DNA of 64,000 nucleotides from Blattabacterium cuenoti (lineage in GTDB: Bacteria; Bacteroidota; Bacteroidia; Flavobacteriales; Blattabacteriaceae). Where the stretch lies: contig NZ_CP059205.1 of NCBI RefSeq assembly GCF_014251995.1, positions 62,001-126,000 on the forward strand, in the 5' to 3' direction. Below, one piece after another: positions 1 to 10,200 of the stretch. The notes under the pieces were generated by a model, which had not been told where the DNA came from, made no database searches, and saw only the letters and a program-made list of their open reading frames with translations. Positions within the stretch are counted from its first letter, which is position 1; each line of letters opens with the position of its first letter. The position numbers and the translations under genes are program-made.

Positions 1-1
1 T

Positions 2-688
2 GTTTCTAGATTAATAGGAGCTCCTCCAGGTTATGTAGGTTATGAAGAAGGAGGTCAATTAACAGAAATTATACGGCGTAAACCTTATTCTGTAATATTA
101 TTGGATGAAATTGAAAAAGCACATCATGAAGTATTTAATATATTATTGCAAATATTAGATTACGGAAGTATAACAGACAGTGTTGGAAGGAAAATAAATT
201 TTAAAAATACTATAATTATCTTTACTTCAAATGCAGGAACACAACAACTAAAAGAATTTGGTAGAGGAATTGGATTTTACACTAAATCAAGAAAATCAAA
301 TGATTATGTTAAAAATATTCTTGAGCAATCTTTAAAAAAGACTTTTTCTCCGGAATTTTTAAATAGAATAGACGACGTTATCATTTTTAACTCTTTAACA
401 CGAAAAGATATTTCTAAAATAACTTCTATAGAATTAGAAAAAATAATAATCCATGTATCTAATTTAGGATATCAATTAAATTTGTATCCTGAAGTACAGA
501 AATTTGTTCAAGAAAAAGGATTCGATCATGAATATGGAGCTCGTCCTTTAAAAAAGGTAATAGAAAAATTTATTAAGAATCCTATATCAGAATGCATAAT
601 AAATGAAAAATTAAAAAAAGGTGATATAATCTCATTAAGAATGAACAAAGAAAACAATAAAGTGGAAACATTTATTCATAATAAATAA
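2..688 (+). CDS. clpC: ATP-dependent Clp protease ATP-binding subunit ClpC, C-terminal part (5' truncated by window edge)
   Basis: Only the last ~228 residues are present; the open frame runs to the left edge of the window from base 2. It opens with the second AAA+ module substrate pore loop (GAPPGYVGYEEGG), then Walker B (ILLDE followed by IEKAH), sensor-1 TSNAG, the arginine-finger region (FLNRIDD), and the C-terminal small D2 domain (GARPLKKVIE). The linker after TSNAG resembles ClpC rather than ClpB, which reads TSNLGS there. ClpC hexamers unfold proteins and feed them to ClpP in the cytosol. The gene ends 3 bp before nth, suggesting read-through. ClpB is the main alternative. Confidence 0.9.
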   Translation, partial: VSRLIGAPPGYVGYEEGGQLTEIIRRKPYSVILLDEIEKAHHEVFNILLQILDYGSITDSVGRKINFKNTIIIFTSNAGTQQLKEFGRGIGFYTKSRKSNDYVKNILEQSLKKTFSPEFLNRIDDVIIFNSLTRKDISKITSIELEKIIIHVSNLGYQLNLYPEVQKFVQEKGFDHEYGARPLKKVIEKFIKNPISECIINEKLKKGDIISLRMNKENNKVETFIHNK

Positions 689-691
689 TAA

Positions 692-1330
692 ATGAGTTTT
701 TTTTTAATAAAAAGAAAAATAATTGAATCTATACTAGATTCTTTATACCCAAATCCAATCAGTACCTTATATTACACCAATGAATATACTTTATTAATAG
801 CCATAATACTTACCGCGAGAAGTAAAGAAAAAACGGTAAATAGAACAACAAAATATTTATTTAAAATAATAAACCATCCTAAGGATATTTTTAAAATATC
901 TGTTGATAGATTAAAAAATATTATAAAAAATATAGGTCTCCATAATAAAAAATCGAAAAATATTTATGACTTATCTATCATTTTAATAAATAAGTATAAT
1001 TGTATAATTCCTAAAGATTTCTCAAAGTTAAAATATTTACCTGGAGTAGGGAGAAAGACAGCATCTGTTTTTTTATCTTTTGTATCAAAAAAACCTGTAT
1101 TTCCTATAGATACTCATATTCGTAGAATGATGATTCGTTGGAAATTAAGTGATGGAAAAAATGTAGAAAAAACGGAAAAAGATGCAAAAAAAATTTTCAA
1201 TAAAAAAAATTGGAAAAAATTACATCTCCAAATTATATCTTACGCAAAACGATATTCTCCTTCCAAAAATTGGAAGGTAAATGAAGATATAATCTACCAA
1301 AAATTATTAAAAAATAATTTGTTATCCTAA
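692..1330 (+). CDS. nth: Endonuclease III (HhH-GPD DNA glycosylase/AP lyase) lacking the Fe-S cluster ligands
   Basis: Removes oxidised pyrimidines and nicks abasic DNA in base excision repair. The helix-hairpin-helix LPGVGRKTAS (about residues 116-125) carries the catalytic lysine near residue 122, and PIDTHIRR carries the catalytic aspartate near 139; both are intact. The usual C-terminal Cys-X6-Cys-X2-Cys-X5-Cys [4Fe-4S] loop is absent: the matching stretch reads AKRYSPSKNW and the only cysteine in the protein lies near residue 105. At 212 residues the protein is near normal length, so the ligands were substituted rather than cut off. It follows clpC by 3 bp and converges on the DUF3127 gene. 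Confidence 0.88.
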   Translation: MSFFLIKRKIIESILDSLYPNPISTLYYTNEYTLLIAIILTARSKEKTVNRTTKYLFKIINHPKDIFKISVDRLKNIIKNIGLHNKKSKNIYDLSIILINKYNCIIPKDFSKLKYLPGVGRKTASVFLSFVSKKPVFPIDTHIRRMMIRWKLSDGKNVEKTEKDAKKIFNKKNWKKLHLQIISYAKRYSPSKNWKVNEDIIYQKLLKNNLLS

Positions 1331-1340
1331 TAAATTTAGA

Positions 1341-1691
1341 TTAGAAAGGTAAATCATCAAAATCATCAGATGATAAAGATGAAGATACAGAAGATGTTTT
1401 TCTAGAAGAACTTGGTGAAGAAAAATCTTCTATTTTCCATCCTTGGATAGAATTAAAATATTTAATTAGTCCTTCAGGATTAGTCCACTCCCGCCCCCTA
1501 ATATTTATAAAAACTTTTATTTTATCTTTTATATTTATATTTTCTAGTAAATCTACTTTGTCTTGAATAAATTCAATTAATATATTTTGAGGGTATGGCT
1601 CTTCAGTGGTAAGAACAATTTCCCTTTTTCTAAATCCACTATCAAATTTCTGAGATTTGAATATTTTTTTCACTCTTCCTATAATTTCCAT
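1341..1691 (-). CDS. DUF3127 domain protein (putative OB-fold, Bacteroidota-specific)
   Basis: This 116-residue protein has a ~90-residue conserved N-terminal region beginning MEIIGRVKKIF and containing KREIVLTTEEPYPQ and GREWTNP, followed by a serine-rich acidic tail ending DDFDDLPF. That layout matches DUF3127, a family largely confined to Bacteroidota. The acidic phenylalanine-ended tail resembles the tail of single-stranded DNA-binding proteins, so a nucleic-acid role is plausible but is inference. It is the last gene of a leftward group, 9 bp after the SPFH gene, and converges on nth. Confidence 0.8.
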   Translation of the reverse strand: MEIIGRVKKIFKSQKFDSGFRKREIVLTTEEPYPQNILIEFIQDKVDLLENINIKDKIKVFINIRGREWTNPEGLIKYFNSIQGWKIEDFSSPSSSRKTSSVSSSLSSDDFDDLPF

Positions 1692-1700
1692 GGAATTTTA

Positions 1701-2642
1701 CTATTTATTTTTTTTGCTATTATTATTCTTTTTTTTAAGTGTTTCTCCAATTTGATTAGAAATGTTAAATGAAGTGATCATATTATTCAACATTTCACTA
1801 GCTGATCCCGGTGAATTAGGTAATAAAATTAAATTAGTATTACTTCCTTCTCCCATAGCTTGAAGAGTATCATAATGTTGTGTAACCACTATTAAAGCAG
1901 AAGCTTCTTGTGAATTTATTCCTACATTATTTAATACTTCAACAGATTCTAATATACCTCTAGCAATCTCTCTACGTTGATCAGCAGTTCCTATTCCTTG
2001 CAATTTTTTACTTTCAGCTTCCGCTTTTGCCTTAGCAACAATTTTGATCCTTTCAGCTTCTGCTTGATATTCAGCTGCTACTTTTTCTCTTTCAGCTGTA
2101 TTAATACGATTCATTGCTTGTTTAACTTGTTCATCTGGATCAAGATCCGTTACTAATGCTTTTATAATGGAATATCCATAATTTAACATAGATCCTTTTA
2201 ACTCTCCTTTTACTACAAGAGCAATATGATCTTTCCTTTCAAAAACATCATCTAAACGCATTTTAGGTACTTCTGCCCTAACAACATCAAAAATATAAGA
2301 GGTAATTTGAGCATGGGAATTATCTAACTTATAAAAAGCTTCATAAACTTTATCTTTAATTACTTTAAATTGAACCGATATTTTAACCTTTACAAAAACG
2401 TTATCTTTGGTTTTTGTATCCACTAAAATATCTAATTGTTGAATTTTCAAAGTTAGTTTTCCTACTATACTATCTAAAATTGGAATCTTGAAATTTAATC
2501 CAGCATAACGAATGCTATGAAATTTTCCCATTCTTTCAATAATCACAGCAGTTTCTTGATTAACTATAAAAACAAAACTGGAAAGAAGAGATAAAACTAA
2601 AAGAATTAATATCCCATAAAACAATAAACTAAAAATATTCAT
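1701..2642 (-). CDS. SPFH/Band 7 (stomatin/prohibitin family) membrane protein
   Basis: A single N-terminal transmembrane segment (about residues 5-26) is followed by the Band 7 domain (QETAVIIERMGKF through VRAEVPKM), then a long alanine/glutamate-rich coiled coil (AEREKVAAEYQAEAERI) and a C-terminal tail ending in lysine/asparagine repeats. Length (313) and order match the QmcA/HflK-like bacterial stomatins, which oligomerise as membrane scaffolds and often influence membrane proteases. It lies between the DUF59 and DUF3127 genes in a leftward group. The exact role is unknown; no NfeD partner is seen here. Confidence 0.88.
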   Translation of the reverse strand: MNIFSLLFYGILILLVLSLLSSFVFIVNQETAVIIERMGKFHSIRYAGLNFKIPILDSIVGKLTLKIQQLDILVDTKTKDNVFVKVKISVQFKVIKDKVYEAFYKLDNSHAQITSYIFDVVRAEVPKMRLDDVFERKDHIALVVKGELKGSMLNYGYSIIKALVTDLDPDEQVKQAMNRINTAEREKVAAEYQAEAERIKIVAKAKAEAESKKLQGIGTADQRREIARGILESVEVLNNVGINSQEASALIVVTQHYDTLQAMGEGSNTNLILLPNSPGSASEMLNNMITSFNISNQIGETLKKKNNNSKKNK

Positions 2643-2657
2643 ACTTTAAAAAATTTA

Positions 2658-2972
2658 TTATAATAAACCTAGTTCCAAACGAGCTTCTTCACTCATAAAT
2701 TCTCTACTCCAAGGAGGATCAAATGTTAAAATCACATCTACATTTTTTATTTCTTTTAAGGATTTTACTTTATTTTTTATTTCTAAAGGTAAACTATCTA
2801 CTACTGGACAATTCGGTGTGGTTAAAGTCATAACTATTTTAACTTCTTTTTCACTAGAAATTTGAATATCATAAATAAGTCCCAATTCATAAATATCTAC
2901 CGGAATTTCTGGATCATATATATTTTTCAATACGGAAATAATCTTTTCCTCTAAAGAAAATTTTTCATTCAT
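2658..2972 (-). CDS. DUF59/MIP18-family iron-sulfur assembly protein (SufT-like)
   Basis: The 104-residue protein contains the DUF59 signature: an N-terminal helix, the YDPEIPVDIYELGLIY motif, and TLTTPNCPVVDSLP with its conserved cysteine, then FDPPWSREFMS near the C terminus. Relatives help mature Fe-S proteins, and in Bacteroidota this gene often travels with suf genes. The start overlaps the end of the upstream M16 gene by 4 bp (ATGA type), implying translational coupling. No suf gene is visible here, so the link to Suf is based on family knowledge. Confidence 0.85.
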   Translation of the reverse strand: MNEKFSLEEKIISVLKNIYDPEIPVDIYELGLIYDIQISSEKEVKIVMTLTTPNCPVVDSLPLEIKNKVKSLKEIKNVDVILTFDPPWSREFMSEEARLELGLL

Positions 2973-4435
2973 TTTTCATCTTTTAAAAACGATCCAAATT
3001 GATCAAAATAACGAATAGGATATCCTAATTCTTTTATTTTAGGTAGTATATCATCAGCTTTTCCAATAATTATAATTCTACCATTTCTAATAGAAAAAAA
3101 TTTTTTACATGACTGATATACATCTTCTACAGATACAGATTGTATCTTATTTAAATAATCTTTATAAAATCCATTTGGTAAATTATTTTTCAATTCACAT
3201 ATAAAAAGATCACCAATCCTACTTGGATCTTCTAAATCAAGAATAAATTGTCCAATTATCTCATTTTTTTTAATATTTAATTCGTCATAAGAAACTTTAT
3301 GATTCTTTATTTCTACAATTTCTTTCAAAATATCTCTAATAGCTTTTTCTGTAACGTTATTTCTAACTTGAGTATAAACTGAAAAATATCCAATATTTTT
3401 GTCATGTTTTAAAACGGAATAAGCCCCATATGTATATGCTTTTCTTTCTCTAAGATTTAAAAATAATCGACTTTGAGCTCCACCACCTAATATTCCATTT
3501 GCTATAACAGAAGAAAAATATATCGGATCATTTTTCCTTAAACAAACAGGTCCTCCAAAACAAATAGTAGATTGCGTTAAAGATGGAACGTCCACTATAT
3601 CAATTTCTGTTTCAGTAGGAACAACAAATTCTTTCTTAATTGGTGGAGTATCAAAACTATCAGAAATGTCTGATTTTTTTTCCCATTTAGAAAAATATAA
3701 ATCACACAATTTTTTTGCTTCTTTTTTGGAAATATCACCTACAAATGAAAGATAAAACATATTTGGAACATAATATTTATTGTACAATTTTTTTAAATCA
3801 TTAAGAGTTATGTTTTTTATTGTATCATATGTTTCATACTCACCATAAGGATGATCCTTTCCAAAATATAGAACATTTCTTACTCTTTGTAAAATAGCAC
3901 TAGGATCCTTTTCCGAAAGATCAATATCTACAATTCTTTGCTTAATTATTTTTTCTAATTCTTTGGAATTATCAAATTTGCTATTCATTAAAATATCACT
4001 TACTATAAAAATAGATTTATCTAAATTTTTTTTCAAAGTAGAAATAGATGTTTCAAAAAAAGAAGTATATAAACTAATTCCTAGATAATCAATTATTTCG
4101 TCTAATTTTTTCTTAGAATAATTTTTTGTTCCTGAACGTAACATTTGTCCAAAAACTTTCTTTATTCCAGCTTTATCCTTCTCTAAAAAAGGATCACAAT
4201 CCAATTCCAGAGTAACTCTAACCAAAGGTAGTTTATGATTTTCTGAAACCAAAACTTTTAATCCATTTTTCATCTGAAAAAATTCAGGATTTTTAATATT
4301 TATAGAAATTTTTCTATTTAAAGATTTTGGCGGCTTATTACGATTAACATTGTCAGAAAACATAACTGTTGTTTGAAAAAAAATTATTATAGTAAAAATG
4401 ATTTTTCTTAAAAATTTATTTTTTATCCGGAACAT
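2969..4435 (-). CDS. M16 family peptidase homologue, probably the non-catalytic partner
   Basis: A hydrophobic signal-like segment (residues ~10-27) suggests export. The body has the M16 fold: an N-terminal beta hairpin (FQMKNGLKVLVSENH), and a C-terminal half with GPVCLRKND and GGGAQSRLFLNLRERKAYTYGAYS, the R/Y substrate-binding pair typical of the inactive domain. The zinc motif HxxEH is missing; the corresponding region reads VFGQMLRSGTK. It should pair with the active M16 subunit encoded immediately upstream, with which it overlaps by 20 bp. Substrate unknown; such pairs in Bacteroidota degrade peptides in the envelope. Confidence 0.85.
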   Translation of the reverse strand: MFRIKNKFLRKIIFTIIIFFQTTVMFSDNVNRNKPPKSLNRKISINIKNPEFFQMKNGLKVLVSENHKLPLVRVTLELDCDPFLEKDKAGIKKVFGQMLRSGTKNYSKKKLDEIIDYLGISLYTSFFETSISTLKKNLDKSIFIVSDILMNSKFDNSKELEKIIKQRIVDIDLSEKDPSAILQRVRNVLYFGKDHPYGEYETYDTIKNITLNDLKKLYNKYYVPNMFYLSFVGDISKKEAKKLCDLYFSKWEKKSDISDSFDTPPIKKEFVVPTETEIDIVDVPSLTQSTICFGGPVCLRKNDPIYFSSVIANGILGGGAQSRLFLNLRERKAYTYGAYSVLKHDKNIGYFSVYTQVRNNVTEKAIRDILKEIVEIKNHKVSYDELNIKKNEIIGQFILDLEDPSRIGDLFICELKNNLPNGFYKDYLNKIQSVSVEDVYQSCKKFFSIRNGRIIIIGKADDILPKIKELGYPIRYFDQFGSFLKDEK

Positions 4436-5750
4436 TGTATAAACGAACTCTATTATTTTTGTTTAAATATTTATTAGCAACTCTTTTTATATCATTTTCA
4501 GTTATTTCATAATATTTATTTATATCAGTATTAATTAAATTTGTATCCTTGAAATATAAATGATAATGAGATAAATTTTCTGCTATTCCACTCATGTAAT
4601 AATTATCAGATAGAAATTTTTTTTCAAAAAAATTTCTTTGTTTCTCCAATTCATATTTTGTTATACCTTTTTCTTTTAGCATTTCAATTTCATGATCTAT
4701 AGTTTTAGTTAGTTGATCTAAAGTAACTCCAGGATTAACAATTCCATATATAATGAATATTCCATAATCCTCCATTGTTTCAAAAAAAGAACCTGCATAA
4801 GAAGCTTCTTGTTTTAAAGTAACTACATTTTTCATAATACGAGAACTTTCTCCGGATGATAATACATGATCTATAATTTGTAATATATAAGAATCTTTAT
4901 TTGTCATTTTAGGAACTCTATATGACAAAAATACTCCAGGAACTTCAGTATTTTTATCCACATGTGTATATAATATTTCTTTTTGGATAGGATCTTCTAT
5001 TATTGTTTCCATTTCAAAATTTTTTTCCCCTTTTGGAATAGAAGAAAAATACTTTTTTACTAAACTCCTTGCTTCATCCATATCAAAATCTCCTGATATA
5101 ACTAAAATAGCATTGTTTGGAACATAATATTTTTTATAAAAATTTTTATAATCTTCTTCTGTAGCTCTATCCAAATCTTCGTTAAAACCAATAATAGGGT
5201 TTTTATACGGATGTTTTTTGAATAATAAAGAAGGAATTATTTCTGAAATAGCTGTTACATACGGTTGATTATCTATTCGCATTTTCCTTTCTTCTTTAAT
5301 TACTTCTCTTTGTATATTGATGCTTTCTTGATCCACTTTTGCATGGAGCATTCTCTCAGATTCTAACCACAAAGCTAATGGAAGTTTATCAGATGGTAAA
5401 ACTTCATAATAACAAGTTTCATCATTATTTGTATAGGCATTATTTTTACCTCCATTGGAGGCTATATATTTAAAATATTCCCCCTTTTTGAGATTCTTAG
5501 ACCCCTCGAACATAAGATGTTCAAAAAAATGTGCAAAACCGGATTTTCCTGGTTCTTCATTTTTACTTCCAACATGATATAAAACAGAAACTGAAACTAA
5601 AGGATTTGTGTTATCTTGATGAAAGATTACATGTAATCCATTAGAAAGTTCCTCTTCTAAAAATTTTATATTATACAACTCTTTAGAATTTAAATAATTA
5701 AACGTTAAAAATGAAAAAAAAACCAATAAAGAAAAATAAACCCTAAACAT
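4416..5750 (-). CDS. M16 family zinc metallopeptidase (active subunit)
   Basis: The inverted zinc motif HFFEH lies at about residues 74-78 and the downstream glutamate region (REVIKEERKMR) supplies the third ligand, so this is the catalytic subunit. The start at the second ATG (MFRVYFSLL) gives a clean N-terminal signal sequence; a start 27 bp upstream would put polar residues before it. The C-terminal half has the companion M16 domain. It heads the leftward group shared with the inactive partner, DUF59, SPFH and DUF3127 genes, and diverges from the ACIII operon across ~150 bp. Likely an envelope peptidase similar to PqqL. Confidence 0.88.
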   Translation of the reverse strand: MFRVYFSLLVFFSFLTFNYLNSKELYNIKFLEEELSNGLHVIFHQDNTNPLVSVSVLYHVGSKNEEPGKSGFAHFFEHLMFEGSKNLKKGEYFKYIASNGGKNNAYTNNDETCYYEVLPSDKLPLALWLESERMLHAKVDQESINIQREVIKEERKMRIDNQPYVTAISEIIPSLLFKKHPYKNPIIGFNEDLDRATEEDYKNFYKKYYVPNNAILVISGDFDMDEARSLVKKYFSSIPKGEKNFEMETIIEDPIQKEILYTHVDKNTEVPGVFLSYRVPKMTNKDSYILQIIDHVLSSGESSRIMKNVVTLKQEASYAGSFFETMEDYGIFIIYGIVNPGVTLDQLTKTIDHEIEMLKEKGITKYELEKQRNFFEKKFLSDNYYMSGIAENLSHYHLYFKDTNLINTDINKYYEITENDIKRVANKYLNKNNRVRLYNVPDKK

Positions 5751-5840
5751 ATAGGTCACAAAGTTAAAGATTAACAAATTAACACAAAGAAATTTACGAA
5801 TTTTTTTATCTAAACAAAATGGAATTTTTCTCTTTTATTC

Positions 5841-5848
5841 TAATTTTG
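5841..5848 (+). promoter_or_regulatory. Putative Bacteroidota -7 promoter element for the act operon
   Basis: The octamer TAATTTTG fits the Bacteroidota -7 consensus TAnnTTTG, about 50 bp before the chosen actA start in the divergent spacer. No good -33 TTTG is seen at the usual distance, so support is moderate. Confidence 0.4.
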
Positions 5849-5898
5849 TTCTGTTAGAAAATCGTAATATCACAAAATTGCAAATTTTTTTATTTAAT

Positions 5899-7206
5899 AT
5901 GAAAAAAATTTTATTTTTTATTTCCATTTTTTACTGTTCTTTAATTTTTTCTATCAAATCTGAAAATATAAAAGGAGATGCAAATGTTGGAGCAGATCTT
6001 TTCAAAAAGAATTGCACAGCATGTCATTCTATGGAATTAGAAAAAAAAATGATAGGACCTGCTTTGTCTGGAATAACTAAAAAGAGAAGTCGTGAATGGT
6101 TACATAAATGGATTATAAATAATAAATCTTTACGAGAAAGCGGAGATAAAGATGCTATAGCTATTTACAAAGAATATGGAAATATAGAAATGAATCTGTT
6201 TCCTAAATTATCAGAAAAACAAGTAGATGATATCTTATTTTTTATTCAAAATCCAAAAATAGAAAAAAATAAAAATAATCACAATAAAAAAAATGAAAAT
6301 GAAATAACAGAAGAAAAACAATTAAAAAAATTTTTAATTAAACTAATTATTTTTTGTTTTGTTATTTTATCTTTGATATTACTTTGGATATTATATAGAA
6401 TCCAAATTTTAACTTCTTTATTAAGTGAAACTAAAAGTCCAGTTTTTAAGAAACGAGATTTTGCAATATTTTTTTTGTACAAGAAAATTCTAAAAAATAA
6501 AAAAATAAGATGGAGGTTGCTATTTTATTTCGTAAGTTTTTTACTATTTCTAACAGTTTATGGAACTTGGAATTTTTTAATGAAAATAGATGTAAATAAA
6601 GGATATAAACCTAAGCAGCCTATTCATTTTTCCCATAAAATTCATTCTGACATTAATAAAATCGATTGTCAATACTGTCATTCTTCCGCAAAATATAGCA
6701 AAGTATCTGGAATTCCATCAGCAAATGTTTGCATGAATTGCCATATCACCATTGATAAATATCAAGGAGATTATTTGGAAGAAGGAAAAAGTAGAGATGA
6801 ATATGATAAGGAAATAAAAAAAATTTATCATGTTGTAGGGTGGGATCCAGAAAATAGAAAATATTCGGGAAATACTCATCCAGTTCAATGGATTAGAATA
6901 CATAATATGCCAGATTTTGTCTATTTTGATCATTCTCAACACATCGTTTCAGGAGAAAAAATGATAAAAAAGTTTAAAAAAGTTGATTTAGTTTGTAAGG
7001 CTTGCCATGGAGATGTTCAAAAAATGGATCAGGTAGAAATGTCTAATGATTTTACCATGGAATGGTGTATTTCTTGTCATCGAAATGTAGAAATTGATAC
7101 TAATAATCAATACTATAAAAATTATTTTTCAAATAACATAAAAAAAGAGAAAAAAATAACCGTTGATATGGTTGGAGGAACAGAATGCGCTAAATGCCAT
7201 TATTAA
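5899..7206 (+). CDS. actA: Alternative complex III subunit ActA, multihaem cytochrome c with fused monohaem domain
   Basis: Six CXXCH haem-binding motifs are visible: CTACH near residue 39, then after a transmembrane region CQYCH, CMNCH, CKACH, CISCH and a C-terminal CAKCH. The N-terminal monohaem domain fused through membrane helices to a pentahaem domain is the Bacteroidota form of ActA. The start at ATG 5899 gives a direct signal peptide (MKKILFFIS); an upstream in-frame TTG is less likely. ActA passes electrons from the iron-sulfur subunit ActB towards a terminal oxidase on the periplasmic side. It is the first gene of actABCDEF. Confidence 0.93.
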   Translation: MKKILFFISIFYCSLIFSIKSENIKGDANVGADLFKKNCTACHSMELEKKMIGPALSGITKKRSREWLHKWIINNKSLRESGDKDAIAIYKEYGNIEMNLFPKLSEKQVDDILFFIQNPKIEKNKNNHNKKNENEITEEKQLKKFLIKLIIFCFVILSLILLWILYRIQILTSLLSETKSPVFKKRDFAIFFLYKKILKNKKIRWRLLFYFVSFLLFLTVYGTWNFLMKIDVNKGYKPKQPIHFSHKIHSDINKIDCQYCHSSAKYSKVSGIPSANVCMNCHITIDKYQGDYLEEGKSRDEYDKEIKKIYHVVGWDPENRKYSGNTHPVQWIRIHNMPDFVYFDHSQHIVSGEKMIKKFKKVDLVCKACHGDVQKMDQVEMSNDFTMEWCISCHRNVEIDTNNQYYKNYFSNNIKKEKKITVDMVGGTECAKCHY

Positions 7207-7282
7207 AAATGAAATAAAATAAACTTAACTAAGAACTAGAACTAAGACATAAGACAAGTGCTTATCTTATATTAAAATTATT

Positions 7283-10200
7283 ATGAAATCAAATAAAAAG
7301 TTTATTAAAAAAAGTAATATAATTAAAGATCTTTTTAAAGAAAAAACTTCTAGAAGAGATTTTCTAAAATGGATAGGATTTAGTACAGCGTCAGTAACCT
7401 TAGCAGCTTGCAAAGGTCCAGTTATTCAATCTATTCCTTACGTGGTTAAACCAGAGTCTATAAATCTTGGTATTCCAAATTATTATGCGTCTACTATGAT
7501 TGATTCTTTCGATATAGGAAATGTTTTAGTAAAAACAAGAGAAGGTCGTCCTATAAAAATAGAACCTAATCCTACCTCAAAATTTTTTAATACGACCTCA
7601 GTTAGAATACAATCTTCTTTATTATCTCTCTACGATGAAGAAAGATTAAGGTATCCTTTTTTAAAAGGTAAGAGAACTTTTTGGAAAAAAATAGACGATT
7701 ATATTATCAGACATTTAAAAAATTCTTCTAACAAAAATAAAAAAATTATTTTTCTATCTTCCTCTTTCCCAAGTTTTTCTACTAAAAAATTAATCCAAAA
7801 TTTTAAAAAAACTTATCCCAGTACTAAGTGGATTGTTTATGATGCCATATCATACTCTGGGGCATTAAATGCATCTGAAAAAATATTTGGAGTACGGGCA
7901 TTTCCTTTTTTTAATCTAAAAAAATCTAAACTAATAATATCTTTTGATGCTGATTTTTTAGGAGACTGGAGTCCAGAAAACATGAGCAAATATTATATTT
8001 CAAATAAAAATCCTGGAAAATTAATGATGAAACATATCCAGATAGAAAGTAATATGAGTATTTCTGGAGCAAATGCTGATATTAGAATTTCTAAAAAACC
8101 TTCTGAAATTAAAAGAATGTTATTTGAACTTTATCAAAAAATTCTTTTCGAAAAGGAACCTAAAGATAAAAATGTTAAAAAAATAGCTTCTTTAATTAAA
8201 GAAGTAGGTTCTAAAAGTGTAATTCTTGCAGATGGAGATCAAGAATCTTATGAATTTTCTTTTCTAATTAATCAAAAAATTAATAGCCATTCTTTTCAAA
8301 AAGAAAGATATATTTTATCAAAAGAAAGCAATGATCAAGAATTAAAAGGATTTTTAAAAGATTTAGAAAAAGGAAATATAGAATGTTTATTTTTCCATAA
8401 TACTAATCCCATATATAGTTTTCCATTATCCATTTTAAAAAAAATAAAAAAATTCATAAAAACAGTTCCATTGACAGTTTCATTTTCTATGAGTAAAGAT
8501 GATACTAGTCAAATGGTGGATGTGTTAATTCCTACTCCTCATTGGTTAGAATCTTGGGGAGATACAAATCCAATTACTAATGTTTTTACATTAATTCAAC
8601 CTTCTATTCAAAAAATTTTTGACACAAGACAATTACAAGATTCTTTAATTATTTGGGGGAAAATGAAATATAATAATTATTACAATTTTTTGAAAAATAC
8701 TTGGGAAAAAAATATTCTTCCTAAATCTAATATTTCTTCTTTCAATGAAGCGTTATTTCATGGATTTGTAGAAATAAAAAAAAAAGAATCTATTTCTACT
8801 AATAAAAATCATTTAAATATTTTTAAAAAAACATATGAAATACAAAAAGATATTAATGACATTAATATATCAACTAATCGAAATCAAAGAAAAGTCAAAA
8901 ATAATTTTGAGTTAAGATTATATACAAAATTAGGTATAGGTGATGGATTTCAATATAATAATCCTTGGTTACAAGAATTTCCAGATCCTATAACACGAAC
9001 AACTTGGGATAATTATTTGACTATGTCATATTTTGACGCAAATAAAATGGATTTAAAAAACTGGAATACAGGAGATGGATCTCTAAATGGAAACTGTGTT
9101 AATTTAATCAGAAAAAATAAAATTTTAATTCAGGATATTCCTGTATTAATCCAACCTGGACAAGCCATAGGCTCTATAGGATTAGCTTTTGGTTATGGGC
9201 AAAAAATAGGAAAACTATCTTCCTTATGTAATGGGAAAAATGCTTATAGGATATACGAAAAATTTTGCATAATACAAAAAAATATAGAATTAAAAAAAGT
9301 TGATAAAACTCATAAATTTGCTTGTGTTCAATTACAAAATACAACTGTAGATAGAAACATTGTTAAAGAAACAGATTTAAATATTTTCTTAAATAAACCT
9401 AAAGAAGTATGGAATGAAGATGAAAAAATTTCCACTTATAAAGGAAAAATTTCTCTAAAAGAAATATCTTCTATTTGGAATCAAAATCAAAGCAAAAAAG
9501 AAGAAAATAAAAAAAGTGGACATCATTTTAATTTGTCCATAGATTTAAATGCATGTATTGGATGCGGATCTTGTGTAATAGCATGCCATTCAGAAAACAA
9601 CGTTCCTGTTGTTGGAAAAGAAGAAGTTAGAAAATTTAGAGACATGCATTGGATTCGTATAGATAGATATTATTCAAATAATGAAAATCAAAAAAAACTC
9701 AATGATACTAATAATAGTAATAACAATGAGGAAGATTTATTAAATAATAATGTAAAAGTTTCTTTTCAACCTATTATGTGTCAACATTGTGAGTATGCTC
9801 CCTGTGAAACAGTATGTCCAGTAGGTGCTACTGTTCATGGAAAACAAGGTCAAAATATGATGGCGTATAATAGATGTGTTGGAACTCGATATTGTGCAAA
9901 TAATTGTCCCTATAAAGTAAGACGTTTTAATTGGTTTGATTACGCTAACAACAAAAAATTTGATTTCAATATGAACAATTCTTTAGGAAAAATGGTTTTA
10001 AATCCAGATGTAGTTGTTAGAACTAGGGGAGTTATGGAAAAATGTTCTTTATGTATTCAAAGAACACAATATGTGATTGGAACAGCGAAAAAAGAAAATA
10101 GAACAATAGAAGACAAAGAATTTGAAACAGCTTGTAGTATTTCTTGTCCTACAAAAGCTATTACTTTTGGAGATATCAATGATAAAAATAGCCTTATTTA

